A DNA stretch of 64,000 nucleotides from Planctomycetaceae bacterium (GCA_027490145.1 JAIXYQ010000007.1:124001-188000), one strand, 5' to 3'; shown: positions 46,638-56,119, counted from the stretch's first letter. Notes: generated by a model not told the origin, from the letters alone. Numbers and translations: made by a program.

Positions 46638-48362
46638 ATGTCGAGGAAGAGCGCTTCAACGGGCAGCGGTTCGCGCACCACCACCAAGCAAGGTCCAGGC
46701 AAGACCGCGACCGGGCCGAAAGCCAAGTCGAGCGTCAAGCCTGGCACCAAGCCCCAGGCACCGGCGCCGAAGCCCGTCGCATCGAAGCCATCGGCAAGCA
46801 AGCCATCGACGACGCCCGCCGTGGCCACCAAGCCGGCCCCGGCCGTCGCGGCGCACCACAACGTGCTCGACGAAGCGCCGGTCACGCACGTGCCGATCAT
46901 CGGCGTCCCGGCGATGCGGGGTTCGGCGCCCGTGCGCGCGGAGGAGCCGCTCGAGCCGAAGCTCGCCGAGCACCGCACGAGCGAACTCTCCAAGACCGAG
47001 CAGACCAAGGCACGCCGGGGCGACTTCAGCGACTACTCGGTGGCGCTGAAGTGGCTGCACGAGCGCGTCGACCTGGAGCGCCTGCATACCGTGCAGTACA
47101 GCGACGAGCCGTTCAAGCTCGACCGCATGCGCCAGTTGCTCGAGGCGCTCGGCAATCCCCACGAACAGGTCAAGTGCGTCCATGTTGCCGGCACCAACGG
47201 CAAGGGCAGCACCGTGGCGATGGTGAGCGCGATGCTGCAGGCCTGCGGCTACGCGGTCGGGCAGTACGTGAGCCCGCACCTGGTCGATGTGCGCGAGCGC
47301 GTCACGATCAACGGCGCGATGCCCAGCGAGGCGGACTTCCTGGACCTGATGCGTCGCGTGGCCAAGGCCGCCGGCAAGCTTCCCTTCGAACCGACCTTCT
47401 TCGAGTTGATGACGGCGCTGTCGTTCGTCCACTTCGCCGAGCAGGCGGTGGACATCGCGGTCGTCGAAGTCGGCCTGGGCGGGCGTCTGGACTGCACCAA
47501 CGTCATCACGCCGCTCGTCTCGGTCGTGACGTCGATCGACCTCGACCACACGCGGATCCTCGGCAAGGACGTCAAGAGCATCGCGCGCGAGAAGGCCGGC
47601 ATCTTCAAGGCGGGCGTGCCTGCGATCGCGTTCGAGCCCCAGCCTGAGGTCGAGGCGGTGTTCCGCGACGTGGCTGCGCAGGTGGGCGCGCCCCTGATGA
47701 TCGTCAACAAGGACATCGAGTTCAGCAGCCGCTTCTGCACGACGCCCGACCTGGGCGCGCACACGCGGGTGTGCTTCTACACGCGCACGACCCGGCTCGA
47801 GCACCTGCCGGTGCCGCTGCCGGGCGAGCACCAGGCGGCCAACTGCGGCCTGGCGCTCGCGGCGATCGACGTCCTCAAGTCCGCGGGCTTCTCGTGCCCC
47901 GACGACAAGATCAGCCTTGGGCTCATGGCGACGAAGATCCGGGGACGGATGGAACTCATCGCGGAGCGTCCGCGCGTCCTGGTCGACGGTGCGCACAACC
48001 CCGCCAGCGTCGGCACGCTCATGCGTTGCGTCGGTGCGCACGTGCCCTACGACAGCATGGTGTGCATCTTCGGCTGCTGCCGCGACAAGGACATGGCCGG
48101 TCTGCTCGACAAGGTCCACCTGGGCGCCGACAAGGTCATCTTCACGCGTGCTGCGGGCACGCCCCGGGCGGCCGATCCCAACGAACTGCAGCGCATGTTC
48201 GCCGAGCGCAGCGGCAAGATGAGCCAGGTCGCCCGATCGCTGTCGGAGGCCCTCGAGGTCGCCATGCGTGCGGTCGGCCGCGAAGACCTGATCTGCATCA
48301 CCGGCAGCTTCTACCTCGTCGGAGAGGCGATGCGCCTGGTCGGTCAGCGGCGCCACGCCTGA
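46638..48362 (+). CDS. folC: Folylpolyglutamate/dihydrofolate synthase with a long basic N-terminal extension
   Basis: 574 residues against roughly 430 for most FolC. The enzyme proper starts near residue 135 (YSVALKWLHERVDLERL) and has HVAGTNGKGSTVAMVSAMLQ (P-loop), YVSPHLVDVRERVTING, VEVGLGGRLDCTNVI, SIDLDHTRILGKDVKSIARE and LVDGAHNPASVGTL. It adds glutamates to folates. Residues 1 to about 110 are Lys/Pro/Ala/Ser/Thr-rich with repeated KPxxxKP motifs and are probably disordered. The extension is supported as real by the promoter placed 7 bases before its ATG. Shorter internal starts cannot be excluded. Confidence 0.9.
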   Translation: MSRKSASTGSGSRTTTKQGPGKTATGPKAKSSVKPGTKPQAPAPKPVASKPSASKPSTTPAVATKPAPAVAAHHNVLDEAPVTHVPIIGVPAMRGSAPVRAEEPLEPKLAEHRTSELSKTEQTKARRGDFSDYSVALKWLHERVDLERLHTVQYSDEPFKLDRMRQLLEALGNPHEQVKCVHVAGTNGKGSTVAMVSAMLQACGYAVGQYVSPHLVDVRERVTINGAMPSEADFLDLMRRVAKAAGKLPFEPTFFELMTALSFVHFAEQAVDIAVVEVGLGGRLDCTNVITPLVSVVTSIDLDHTRILGKDVKSIAREKAGIFKAGVPAIAFEPQPEVEAVFRDVAAQVGAPLMIVNKDIEFSSRFCTTPDLGAHTRVCFYTRTTRLEHLPVPLPGEHQAANCGLALAAIDVLKSAGFSCPDDKISLGLMATKIRGRMELIAERPRVLVDGAHNPASVGTLMRCVGAHVPYDSMVCIFGCCRDKDMAGLLDKVHLGADKVIFTRAAGTPRAADPNELQRMFAERSGKMSQVARSLSEALEVAMRAVGREDLICITGSFYLVGEAMRLVGQRRHA

Positions 48363-48447
48363 CGCACGGGCCCCTGCGCCCCCGGCCCCGGGCGTCGTTC
48401 GTCCGGTGCGTGCACCCCGCGGGTCGCAGGGCGCGCGATGGCACGGG

Positions 48448-48453
48448 TACGCT
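48448..48453 (+). promoter_or_regulatory. -10 box of leuS
   Basis: TACGCT ends 10 bases before the ATG at 48464. Confidence 0.35.
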
Positions 48454-48463
48454 GCTCCCTCCC

Positions 48464-51277
48464 ATGGATGAGCAACGCAACGAGGTTCCCTTCCGCTACG
48501 GCGCCGCGCTGGCCAACGACCTCGAGGAGCGGTGGCAGCGCACGTGGGATGAACAGGGCGCGTATCGAACGCTGAACCCCGGCGATGCGGGCTTCGACGC
48601 CGGTCGACCGAAGTTCTATTGCCTCGACATGTTCCCGTACCCATCGGGTGCGGGACTGCACGTCGGCCATCCCCTCGGCTACATCGCCACCGACATCATC
48701 TGCCGGGCTCGTCGCATGCAGGGCTTCAACGTGCTGCATCCGATGGGCTGGGATGCGTTCGGCCTGCCTGCCGAGCAGTACGCGGTGCAGACGGGCGTGC
48801 ATCCCGCGGTCACCACGCGCAAGGCGATCGACACCTACCGGCGGCAGTTGAAGCGCTTCGGCTTCTGCTACGACTGGTCGCGCGAATTCGCCACGATCGA
48901 CCCGCAGTACTACCGCTGGACGCAGTGGATCTGGCTGCAGTGCTACGGCGCCTGGTACGACGCGGAAGCGCGCCGCGCGCGCCCCATCGCGGAACTCGAG
49001 GCCGACCTCGAATCGGGACGACGGCGGGCCGATGGCACGCCGTGGTCCTCGCTCGACGCCGCGGCGCGCCAGGCGCACCTGGACCGTCACCGCCTGGCCT
49101 ACCTGGGCGAGCAGACCGTGAACTGGTGCCCGAAGCTCGGCACGGTCCTGGCCAATGAGGAAGTGATCGACGGCAAGAGCGAGCGCGGCGGCTATCCGGT
49201 GCTGCGCATGCCGCTGCGGCAATGGATGTTCCGCATCACGGCCTATGCGGAGCGGCTGCTGTCCGACCTCGATCTGGTGGATTGGCCAGACAGCACCCGG
49301 ACGATGCAGGCCGAGTGGATCGGTCGCAGCGACGGCGCAGAGATCGACTTCGAGGTGCCCGGCTTCGGCATGCTGCGGGTGTTCACCACGCGACCCGACA
49401 CGCTGTTCGGGGCGACGTACATGGTGGTCGCCCCCGAGCACCCGCTCGTCGAGGTGGCCATCAAGGCAGGGGGTGCCGGTGCGGCTGCGGTCCGGGAGTA
49501 CGCAGCGGTCGCCGCCAACCGCAGTGACGTCGATCGCCAGGCCGACACCAAGCAGAAGACCGGCGTCGACACCGGCCTGCGGGCGGTGAACCCGGCGACC
49601 GGCGAGACGATCCCAGTGTGGACGGCCGACTACGTGCTCATGGGCTATGGCACCGGAGCGATCATGGCCGTGCCGGCACACGATGAGCGTGACTTCGAGT
49701 TCGCCCGTGCGTTCAGGCTGCCGATCCGCCAGGTCGTCGAGGTGGCCGGCGTGGCTTTCGACGGGACCGCTGCCACGAGCGGCCATGGCGTGGCCTGCAA
49801 CAGCAGCGGACCGGGCTGCGCGATCGATGGCCTGGACACCACGCGCGCCAAGACCGCCGTCATCGACTGGCTCGCCAAGACCGGTCGCGGCGTGCGCCGC
49901 GTCAACTACAAGCTGCGTGACTGGCTCTTCAGCCGGCAGCGGTACTGGGGCGAGCCGTTCCCGATCGTGTACGACGAGCACGGCCGGCACCATCCGGTTT
50001 CCGAGCGCGCGCTGCCCGTGCTGCTGCCGGAGCTGGCCGACTACAAGCCCATCGAGAGCGATGTGCCCGTGCCGCCGCTGGGCAAGGCGTCAGCCTGGGT
50101 CAACACGACCGCAGGCGAGGCGGGAGTCGATCCGTCGATCCTGCCGCCCCACACGCCGGTGCGGCGCGAGACGAACACGATGCCCGGCTGGGCCGGATCG
50201 TGCTGGTACTACCTGCGCTACTGCGATCCGGCGAACGGGTCGCGCATGCTGTCGAACGAGGCGGAGCAGTACTGGCTGCAGAGCCAGCGCAGCGACGGCA
50301 GCCTGCACGCCGGCGGCGTCGATCTGTACGTGGGCGGAGCCGAACATGCGGTGCTGCACCTGCTCTATGCGCGGTTCTGGCACAAGGTGCTCTTCGACCT
50401 CGGTCACGTGGGCACGCCGGAACCCTTCGGCAGGCTCTTCCACCAGGGCATGCTCACCGCCTATGCCTACCAACGCGAGGACGGCAGCCTCGTCGCCGTC
50501 GACCAGGTCGAGGAGCGCAACGGTGGCCACCATGAGCGCGGCGGCGGACCGGTGACGCAAGTGATCGCCAAGATGTCGAAGAGCCTCCGCAACGTCATCA
50601 ACCCCGATGACGTGATCGCGGAGTACGGCGCGGACACGTTCCGGCTCTATGAGATGTCGATGGGGCCGCTCGAGGCGAGCAAGCCCTGGAACACGCGCGA
50701 CATCGCGGGGGTGCACCGTTTCCTGCAGCGGGCGTGGCGGCTGGCCGTGGACGAACGCACCGGTGGCGTGCTGTTGGCCCGCCAGGCGGATCCCGCGATC
50801 GAGCGTCTGCTCCACCGGACGGTCCACAAGGTCACCGGCGACATCGATCGGCTGGCGTTCAACACCGCGATCGCGTCCATGATCGAGTTCGTGAATGCGG
50901 CGACGAGGCCGCAGGAGATGAAGGATTCGGGTGATGGCGGCTTGACGCATGCGCAGCTCGAGCGCTTCGTGCGCATCCTGGCGCCCTTCGCGCCGCACGC
51001 GGCCGAGGAACTCTGGGCCAAGCTCGGTGGACAGGGGCTGGTCGTGCATGCGCCCTGGCCGATCGCGGACCCGTCCATGCTCGTGGATGACGAGGTCGAG
51101 ATCGCCGTGCAGGTCATGGGCAAGGTCCGCGCGCGGATCATGGTGCCGACGAAGGCCGATGCCGCAGAGGTCGAGGCGATCGCGCTCGGGCACGCCGACG
51201 TGCAGCCGCACCTGGCGGGCAAGTCGCCGCGCAAGGTGATCGTGGTGCCGGGGCGCATGGTCAACCTGGTGCTCTGA
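48464..51277 (+). CDS. leuS: Leucyl-tRNA synthetase
   Basis: A 937-residue class I synthetase charging tRNA-Leu. FPYPSGAGLHVGHPLGY holds the HIGH-type motif (HVGH), the CP1 editing domain has TTRPDTLFGATYMVVAPEHP and GTGAIMAVPAHDERD, and KMSKS is in AKMSKSLRNVINPDDVI. The anticodon-binding domain and C-terminal VMGKVRARIMVP are present. It is somewhat longer than E. coli LeuS (about 860), with extra loops around residues 160-200 and 640-690. A bidirectional terminator follows. Confidence 0.97.
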   Translation: MDEQRNEVPFRYGAALANDLEERWQRTWDEQGAYRTLNPGDAGFDAGRPKFYCLDMFPYPSGAGLHVGHPLGYIATDIICRARRMQGFNVLHPMGWDAFGLPAEQYAVQTGVHPAVTTRKAIDTYRRQLKRFGFCYDWSREFATIDPQYYRWTQWIWLQCYGAWYDAEARRARPIAELEADLESGRRRADGTPWSSLDAAARQAHLDRHRLAYLGEQTVNWCPKLGTVLANEEVIDGKSERGGYPVLRMPLRQWMFRITAYAERLLSDLDLVDWPDSTRTMQAEWIGRSDGAEIDFEVPGFGMLRVFTTRPDTLFGATYMVVAPEHPLVEVAIKAGGAGAAAVREYAAVAANRSDVDRQADTKQKTGVDTGLRAVNPATGETIPVWTADYVLMGYGTGAIMAVPAHDERDFEFARAFRLPIRQVVEVAGVAFDGTAATSGHGVACNSSGPGCAIDGLDTTRAKTAVIDWLAKTGRGVRRVNYKLRDWLFSRQRYWGEPFPIVYDEHGRHHPVSERALPVLLPELADYKPIESDVPVPPLGKASAWVNTTAGEAGVDPSILPPHTPVRRETNTMPGWAGSCWYYLRYCDPANGSRMLSNEAEQYWLQSQRSDGSLHAGGVDLYVGGAEHAVLHLLYARFWHKVLFDLGHVGTPEPFGRLFHQGMLTAYAYQREDGSLVAVDQVEERNGGHHERGGGPVTQVIAKMSKSLRNVINPDDVIAEYGADTFRLYEMSMGPLEASKPWNTRDIAGVHRFLQRAWRLAVDERTGGVLLARQADPAIERLLHRTVHKVTGDIDRLAFNTAIASMIEFVNAATRPQEMKDSGDGGLTHAQLERFVRILAPFAPHAAEELWAKLGGQGLVVHAPWPIADPSMLVDDEVEIAVQVMGKVRARIMVPTKADAAEVEAIALGHADVQPHLAGKSPRKVIVVPGRMVNLVL

Positions 51278-51295
51278 ACACGGGCCTCAATGAAA

Positions 51296-51325
51296 ACCGG
51301 GCGACGCCCTTCGGCGCCGCCCGGT
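51296..51325. terminator. Bidirectional terminator between leuS and the exported ClpP gene
   Basis: ACCGGGCG (51296-51303) pairs with CGCCCGGT (51318-51325), and inside CGCC pairs with GGCG around CTTC. AAAA precedes it, which serves the minus strand as a T-run. Confidence 0.75.
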
Positions 51326-51358
51326 GTGTGCCGTCGATGGTGATGTGGGGCCGTGCGC

Positions 51359-52753
51359 TCAGCGGCCTTCGATGCGGTAGAAGCCGCGCGGGTTCACCAT
51401 GAAGTAGCAGTCGTACGGATCGAGCGGGGGCAGGCTCATGTACGGCCGGCCCTGCTCATCCTGCTTCATGCTCACGCCGAACATGCCCCACATCGGGGCG
51501 GCGGGTGCGTTCTCGGGCTTGCGGCGGATGCCTTCCTCGCGGATCTCGCTCACGACGTGGTCGACCCACTTGAGCTTGACGGCGTTGTCGGCGAACTCAT
51601 CCCAGTCGCCGGTCTTGCGGGCCTTGTACATCCGCTCCTTGAACTCGGCCATCGAGATGCCCATCTTGCGGGCGATCGGTTCGGCGAGGCGGCGCTCCCA
51701 CTCCTGCGCCATCTTCACTTCCTGCTCGATGTCGGTCATGTTGCCCGAGATGCCGGTGGACATCTGGTGGTGGAGGATGATCGCGTTGGGATACGCGTAG
51801 CTGTGCGGGGCGAGCGTGGCGATCGTCGCGGCCATGCTGGCGGCGAAGCTCTTCACGATCACGTGCACGGGGGCGTCGCTGGTCTCGATCGCCTTCACGA
51901 TGCGGTAGCCCTGCATCACGCTGCCGCCGGGCGAATTGTCGATGACGATGAAGATCGGCTTGGTGCGGTCCTGGTTGTTGAACCAGTCGATGCGGTCGCA
52001 GACGTAGTCGGCGGTGCCGCTGACGATCGGGCCGTTGAGCGCGATGCGACGGTCGCTGACGGTGATGACGCCATCCTTGAACGGCTGCTCCGGATAGGCA
52101 TCGAGCACATCGACGGCTTCGCGCATCTTCTGTGCGGCGTCGCGCTGGGCGAGGCGGCCGGCCATCGTGCGCGACTCGATGTCGACGCGCATCTGCTCAT
52201 CGGCCAGGCGGGCCTGCTCGGCGCGGCGCTTCTCGGCGGTGAGCGCATTCTCCGCGGCGATCGCTTCCTGTTCGCGGCGCAGGCCGGCGAGCTTGACGCG
52301 GTGACGCATGTCGAGCAGGTCCTGCTCGGCCTTCAGGCGCGCCATCTCGGCGTTGCCGGCGGCGAGCTCGGCATCGAGCGCGGCGGCGCGCAGCTGTGCC
52401 TCACGCTGCATGCCCGCGAGGCGGGTGGCTTCGGGTTCGTTGGCGGCAGCCTGCTGGGAGGCGTTGAGCGCCATCTTGGCATCGAGCCGTGCCTTTTCGG
52501 CGCGCACGCGGGCGAGTTCCGCCGAGAGCTGCTCTTCGCGCAACTGGGCTTCGGTCCGCAGCTTCTTGATCTCGGCTTCGGTTTCGTCGGCCTTCGGTGC
52601 TTCGGCCTTCGGTGCTTCGGCCGCGGCAGGGGCGGGCTGGGCGGCAGGCGCCTGGGCCGGCTTGGCGTCGGCGGGTTGCTGGGGGCCAACGGCGGCGCAG
52701 GCCACCACGGGCAGGGCAAGGACGGCGGTCATCAACTGACGCAGTGGATCCAC
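51359..52753 (-). CDS. Exported ClpP-fold serine protease lipoprotein with long coiled coil
   Basis: 464 residues. A signal peptide with lipobox VVAC (C19) is followed by an Ala/Pro linker, then a long charged coiled coil (about 55-215) rich in Glu, Ala and Arg. A ClpP/SppA-type domain (about 225-405) comes next: IDNSPGGSVMQGYRIVKAIE, nucleophile S306 in KSFAASMAATI, H329 in ILHHQMSTG and probably D383 in TGDWDEF, which aligns with ClpP D171. It should be a cell-envelope protease, perhaps self-assembling through the coil and independent of Clp ATPases. GTG start at 52753, with AGGAG 7 bases upstream. It is the third ClpP-fold gene in the window. Confidence 0.85.
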   Translation of the reverse strand: MDPLRQLMTAVLALPVVACAAVGPQQPADAKPAQAPAAQPAPAAAEAPKAEAPKADETEAEIKKLRTEAQLREEQLSAELARVRAEKARLDAKMALNASQQAAANEPEATRLAGMQREAQLRAAALDAELAAGNAEMARLKAEQDLLDMRHRVKLAGLRREQEAIAAENALTAEKRRAEQARLADEQMRVDIESRTMAGRLAQRDAAQKMREAVDVLDAYPEQPFKDGVITVSDRRIALNGPIVSGTADYVCDRIDWFNNQDRTKPIFIVIDNSPGGSVMQGYRIVKAIETSDAPVHVIVKSFAASMAATIATLAPHSYAYPNAIILHHQMSTGISGNMTDIEQEVKMAQEWERRLAEPIARKMGISMAEFKERMYKARKTGDWDEFADNAVKLKWVDHVVSEIREEGIRRKPENAPAAPMWGMFGVSMKQDEQGRPYMSLPPLDPYDCYFMVNPRGFYRIEGR

Positions 52754-52879
52754 GGTGTTCTCCTGTATAGAGGGTGACGTCGGGCGCGGGCACTGTACGC
52801 CCGCGGTTGGACCGACGCGCGCCGTGGTGCCTGGGTTCGGGCGATCCGGAGCCTTGGGTCCGGCCAGACCCGGGCGGGA

Positions 52880-53542
52880 TCAGGTCGGCGCCGCCACCAG
52901 CGCGCCCCCGGCGAGCACCGCGGCAGCCAGGCACGCCACGCCGATCAGGGCCTGCACCACCGTCGCACCGAGGGCTCCTCCACGCCCGGCCCGGTTGACC
53001 GCGCGGGCCATCCGCCAGGGCAGCCATGCCACGCTCATCGTGCCCACCCACACCAGTCCGGCGATCCGCGGCGCGTCCAGGGGAAGCAGCGCACCGGTCA
53101 GGAAGAGCCCCATCAGGGGAACGAGCCAGCAGACCAGCACGCGTCGTGCTTCGCGGACCGTCACGGTCGCGGCCTCATGGTCCGCGAGGCCCCCCATCCG
53201 CCCGAGCACGCCACGAAAGGCCACCAGGCTTCCCAGCATGGCCACACCGAGCGCTGCGGCGCGCAGGGCGGTCCACGTCGCCGCCGAGTAGGGGCCGATG
53301 CAGAGGGCGCGGTCCGAGAGGATCCAGATCGCATGGGCTGCCTTCGTCCCGTGGGGCTTGAAGGTGGACAGGGTCATCGAGGGTGCGCCATCGAACGGCG
53401 CAGCGACGGCATCGTGCCATCCGATGAACCCGCCGAACCACGAGAAGCCCATGATCACCGCGGCCGATCCGATCGATGCCAGGAGCCATGGCGACGATGG
53501 GCGGCGATCGAATGCGGATTCGGCTGGTGCTGGTTGGGTCAT
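52880..53542 (-). CDS. Uncharacterised polytopic membrane protein
   Basis: 220 residues with about five hydrophobic helices. Segments include PWLLASIGSAAVIMGFSWFG, WHDAVAAPFDGAPSMTL in a possible outside loop, and LVCWLVPLMGLFLTGALLPL. No family is recognised. Start 53542 was chosen over a start 63 bases upstream that would run into the divergent gene. It may be co-transcribed with the exported ClpP gene downstream (126-base gap). Confidence 0.65.
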   Translation of the reverse strand: MTQPAPAESAFDRRPSSPWLLASIGSAAVIMGFSWFGGFIGWHDAVAAPFDGAPSMTLSTFKPHGTKAAHAIWILSDRALCIGPYSAATWTALRAAALGVAMLGSLVAFRGVLGRMGGLADHEAATVTVREARRVLVCWLVPLMGLFLTGALLPLDAPRIAGLVWVGTMSVAWLPWRMARAVNRAGRGGALGATVVQALIGVACLAAAVLAGGALVAAPT

Positions 53543-53566
53543 GGGTGGAGCGCCCGCAACACGGTG

Positions 53567-53572
53567 TACCGT
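53567..53572 (+). promoter_or_regulatory. -10 box of the DUF4026-like gene (leaderless)
   Basis: TACCGT ends exactly 6 bases before the ATG at 53579. Confidence 0.4.
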
Positions 53573-53578
53573 AGCACC

Positions 53579-54724
53579 ATGGACCACGAGCAGCCCGGTG
53601 ACCACGCGCCAGTACCGTCGGGCTCATGGCCCGAGCTCGAGCCCACGCCGCTGCAGCTGGTCGCCTTCTGGCCGCATGCCGACCCACCGACCGCAGCCGA
53701 GGTGCTTGCGGCCCTGACCGCTTGGATGGAGGCGACCGAGCCGGTCGGCTCCGAGATGGATCTGGGCGAGGGCGAGGTCAACTGGGCCATCGAGTGCGCC
53801 ATCGATGGCGTGCAGAACCCCGTGGCGCTGTGGTGCGAGAAGGCGCTCGAGGTCGACGACGCCTGGCGCGCCATGCTGGGCGACGCTGCGTCGTGTCCCT
53901 GGGTCATCCGGTTGCAGGTCCAGCTCGACGGTGACGAGGGTCCGAACGAGTACTTCCAGCTCCTGAACCTGCTGGCGGGTTCGATCGCCGACGCCGCCGG
54001 TGTGCTGGACGTGACCACCGGGCAATTCGTGCCGCGGGCCGAGCTCGATCAGGAAGTGCTGGCAGCCGATGCGGTGCCGATCGATCGATTGATGTGGCGG
54101 ATCGTGCGCCTGCCCGGCGTCAGCGACAAGGCCGATGTCCCATCGAGCCATGTGGCGATCTGCACCGTCGGACTCGGACGGATCGGCCGGCCGGAACTCG
54201 AGCTCCTGGAGGTCCCGGTGGAGCACGCCCTGGCCGCCGAGATGGTGCTCGACACGCTCGTCCCGCTGCTGCTGGAGGATGAGTTGCCGTTGCCGGGACA
54301 GCCCGTCGAGATCGGCGACGGCATGGTGGTGGCGCTCGTGCCGCTGGCGGAGGCGGATCGATTCGTCGCGGAGTCCCATGCAGGCAGCCGCGCGTGGCGC
54401 GAGCGGATCGCCGCGATCGGGATCGATCATGTGAAGTCCCCCCGCGTGGCGGTGTGTGCGGCCAGCGAGCGTGGCGCGTTCCGCAAGGCCTGGACCTGGC
54501 CGCTCGATGCGGCGCAGCGCATCGAGGAAGGCGACGCAGTGCTCTACCTGGCGCAGCGCGAGGTCGATGCGAATGCCCGCCAGGCCCAGCGGACCTTCCC
54601 GCTCTTTGCCACGGCCTTCGCATCGCTGGCCCGTTCGGACGCGCCGGCCTGGCGCGCACTGGCCCAGGAGCACTTCATGGTGCAGGCACCCGTGGGCGGT
54701 ACCGACGGCGATGACCGCATCTAG
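53579..54724 (+). CDS. DUF4026-like protein, truncated by an in-frame TAG
   Basis: 381 residues to the stop. The body resembles DUF4026 proteins: FWPHADPPTAAEVLAALTAW, a middle domain with WRIVRLPGVSDKADVPSSHV, and GDAVLYLAQREVDANARQAQ. The end runs into HFMVQAPVGGTDGDDRI, which looks like the start of a DUF2314 domain. It is cut by TAG at 54722-54724. The same frame stays open for another 81 codons with matching sense (QAWYRVDHLDGDGVDGLLVD). A GAG to TAG change would explain this. The family's function is unknown. The domain names are from memory and moderately certain. Confidence 0.72.
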   Translation: MDHEQPGDHAPVPSGSWPELEPTPLQLVAFWPHADPPTAAEVLAALTAWMEATEPVGSEMDLGEGEVNWAIECAIDGVQNPVALWCEKALEVDDAWRAMLGDAASCPWVIRLQVQLDGDEGPNEYFQLLNLLAGSIADAAGVLDVTTGQFVPRAELDQEVLAADAVPIDRLMWRIVRLPGVSDKADVPSSHVAICTVGLGRIGRPELELLEVPVEHALAAEMVLDTLVPLLLEDELPLPGQPVEIGDGMVVALVPLAEADRFVAESHAGSRAWRERIAAIGIDHVKSPRVAVCAASERGAFRKAWTWPLDAAQRIEEGDAVLYLAQREVDANARQAQRTFPLFATAFASLARSDAPAWRALAQEHFMVQAPVGGTDGDDRI

Positions 54725-54970
54725 CAGGCGTGGTATCGCGTGGATCACCTTGATGGGGATGGCGTCGATGGCCTGTTGGTCGATCGGCCACGGACGCGGC
54801 CCGATCTGGAGCCCGGGTCGCACCATCGCATCGATCGCAAGGCCGTCAGCGGATGGAGCGTCGATCTGCCGGGCGGATCGTTCCGCCCCAACGATTGCCA
54901 GACCCTGCTCGAGGCGATCGATCGACTGCGCGACGACCTGCCCAGGACGGCGCCGGAGCCCGGTCCATGA
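54725..54970 (+). pseudogene. Severed DUF2314-like tail of the preceding gene
   Basis: 81 codons in the same frame directly after the TAG, ending at TGA 54968-54970. They begin QAWYRVDHLDGDGVDGLLVD and continue with RPRTRPDLEPGSHHRIDRKA and VSGWSVDLPG, as expected for the second half of a DUF2314 domain. It is either separated by a nonsense mutation, read through at UAG-CAG, or restarted at GTG 54740. Sequencing error is also possible. Confidence 0.65.
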
Positions 54971-55001
54971 TGCACACGTCCGGCGTCCGCGAACGCGCAT
55001 C

Positions 55002-56117
55002 ATGAGGCGTCGCCTGTCCTACCGGCCGGCGCTCGGTGGACTCGTCTTCGTGATCGGGGTGTTGGTGCTGGTCCTGGCGGTGGTGTGGCGTCCGTCGAAC
55101 CTGCTGATCTGGGCGGTCGGGACGGGCGTCGGCATGATCGTCGTCAGTGGATTGGCCAGCGGCGCGATGATGATGGCGCTGCGTGTCCGGCGGCTGGTGC
55201 CCCGGGATGCGCGCCTCGGCCAGCCCCTGATGCTGCGGTACGAGGTCCGCAATGCATCGTGGTTCTGGCCGGCCTTCGCCGTGTCGATCCGCGAGTCCGC
55301 ACTTGGTGCATCGCAGGGTTGGCTCGTGTCGCTCGGGCCAGGGGAGCAGTCCATGGTGGAGCGTGCCTGGTGGCCTGCGCGACGTGGCGAGGTGCAGCTC
55401 ACCGACGTCATCGCCCAGTCATCGTTCCCGTTCGGGCTCGTCGGCAAGCGCGTCACCTGGCGGCAACGCGCGACGATCACCGTCCTGCCGCGCGTGGTGC
55501 GCGTGCCGGCGCCACGCCTGCGCGCGCTCCTTGACCGCGGCCCCGCCGGCCAGCGTGCGGCCTCACGGCCCGGTCACGGCGAGGAGTTCTTCGGCGTCCG
55601 CGATGCACCGGAACTCACGAGCCTTCGTGACGTGGCGTGGCGTCGCTCGGCGTCCCGTGAGCAGCTCGCCGTCATCGAACGCGCGAGCCCGAGCTACCCG
55701 AGGCTTCGCCTGGTGCTGAACCTCTCCGAGCCCACGGCATCGCTGGCCGGCCGCGTGCCCGTCGGCGTCGATGCCCGTCAGCGGGAGGAGGATGCCATCA
55801 CGATGGCGGCAAGCCTGGCGTCAAGCGCCGTCGCGCTGGGCCATGAGGTGAGCCTTCGTGTGCACGGGTTGCCGTGCGCAGCCATGCCCGCCGCGGGCGG
55901 CGTGCGTCACCTGGATCGATTGCTGGTGCAGCTGGCGAAGCTCGATCTGGATGCGCCGCGGACCACGGCGATGGTCTCGGGCCCCGGTGACGAGCGATCC
56001 GCCACGGTGGTCATCCATCCGGGCCGCATCGATCCATCCGTCGGCGGCCCCGCAGCCGTGCACCAATCGGCGGCGCAGTTGCAGGGACTGGCGTCTCGCC
56101 ATGGGGGTGCATCTTGA
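55002..56117 (+). CDS. DUF58-domain membrane protein
   Basis: 371 residues. Two N-terminal hydrophobic helices (about 9-55) are followed by a beta-rich segment and the DUF58/VWA-like region: FFGVRDAPELTSLRDVAWRR then SASREQLAVIERASPS. DUF58 proteins accompany MoxR ATPases and transglutaminases. The TgpA-type gene follows at once, while the MoxR gene lies far away at 273-1253. Its stop overlaps the possible TTG start of the next gene. Confidence 0.87.
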   Translation: MRRRLSYRPALGGLVFVIGVLVLVLAVVWRPSNLLIWAVGTGVGMIVVSGLASGAMMMALRVRRLVPRDARLGQPLMLRYEVRNASWFWPAFAVSIRESALGASQGWLVSLGPGEQSMVERAWWPARRGEVQLTDVIAQSSFPFGLVGKRVTWRQRATITVLPRVVRVPAPRLRALLDRGPAGQRAASRPGHGEEFFGVRDAPELTSLRDVAWRRSASREQLAVIERASPSYPRLRLVLNLSEPTASLAGRVPVGVDARQREEDAITMAASLASSAVALGHEVSLRVHGLPCAAMPAAGGVRHLDRLLVQLAKLDLDAPRTTAMVSGPGDERSATVVIHPGRIDPSVGGPAAVHQSAAQLQGLASRHGGAS

Positions 56118-56119
56118 CG

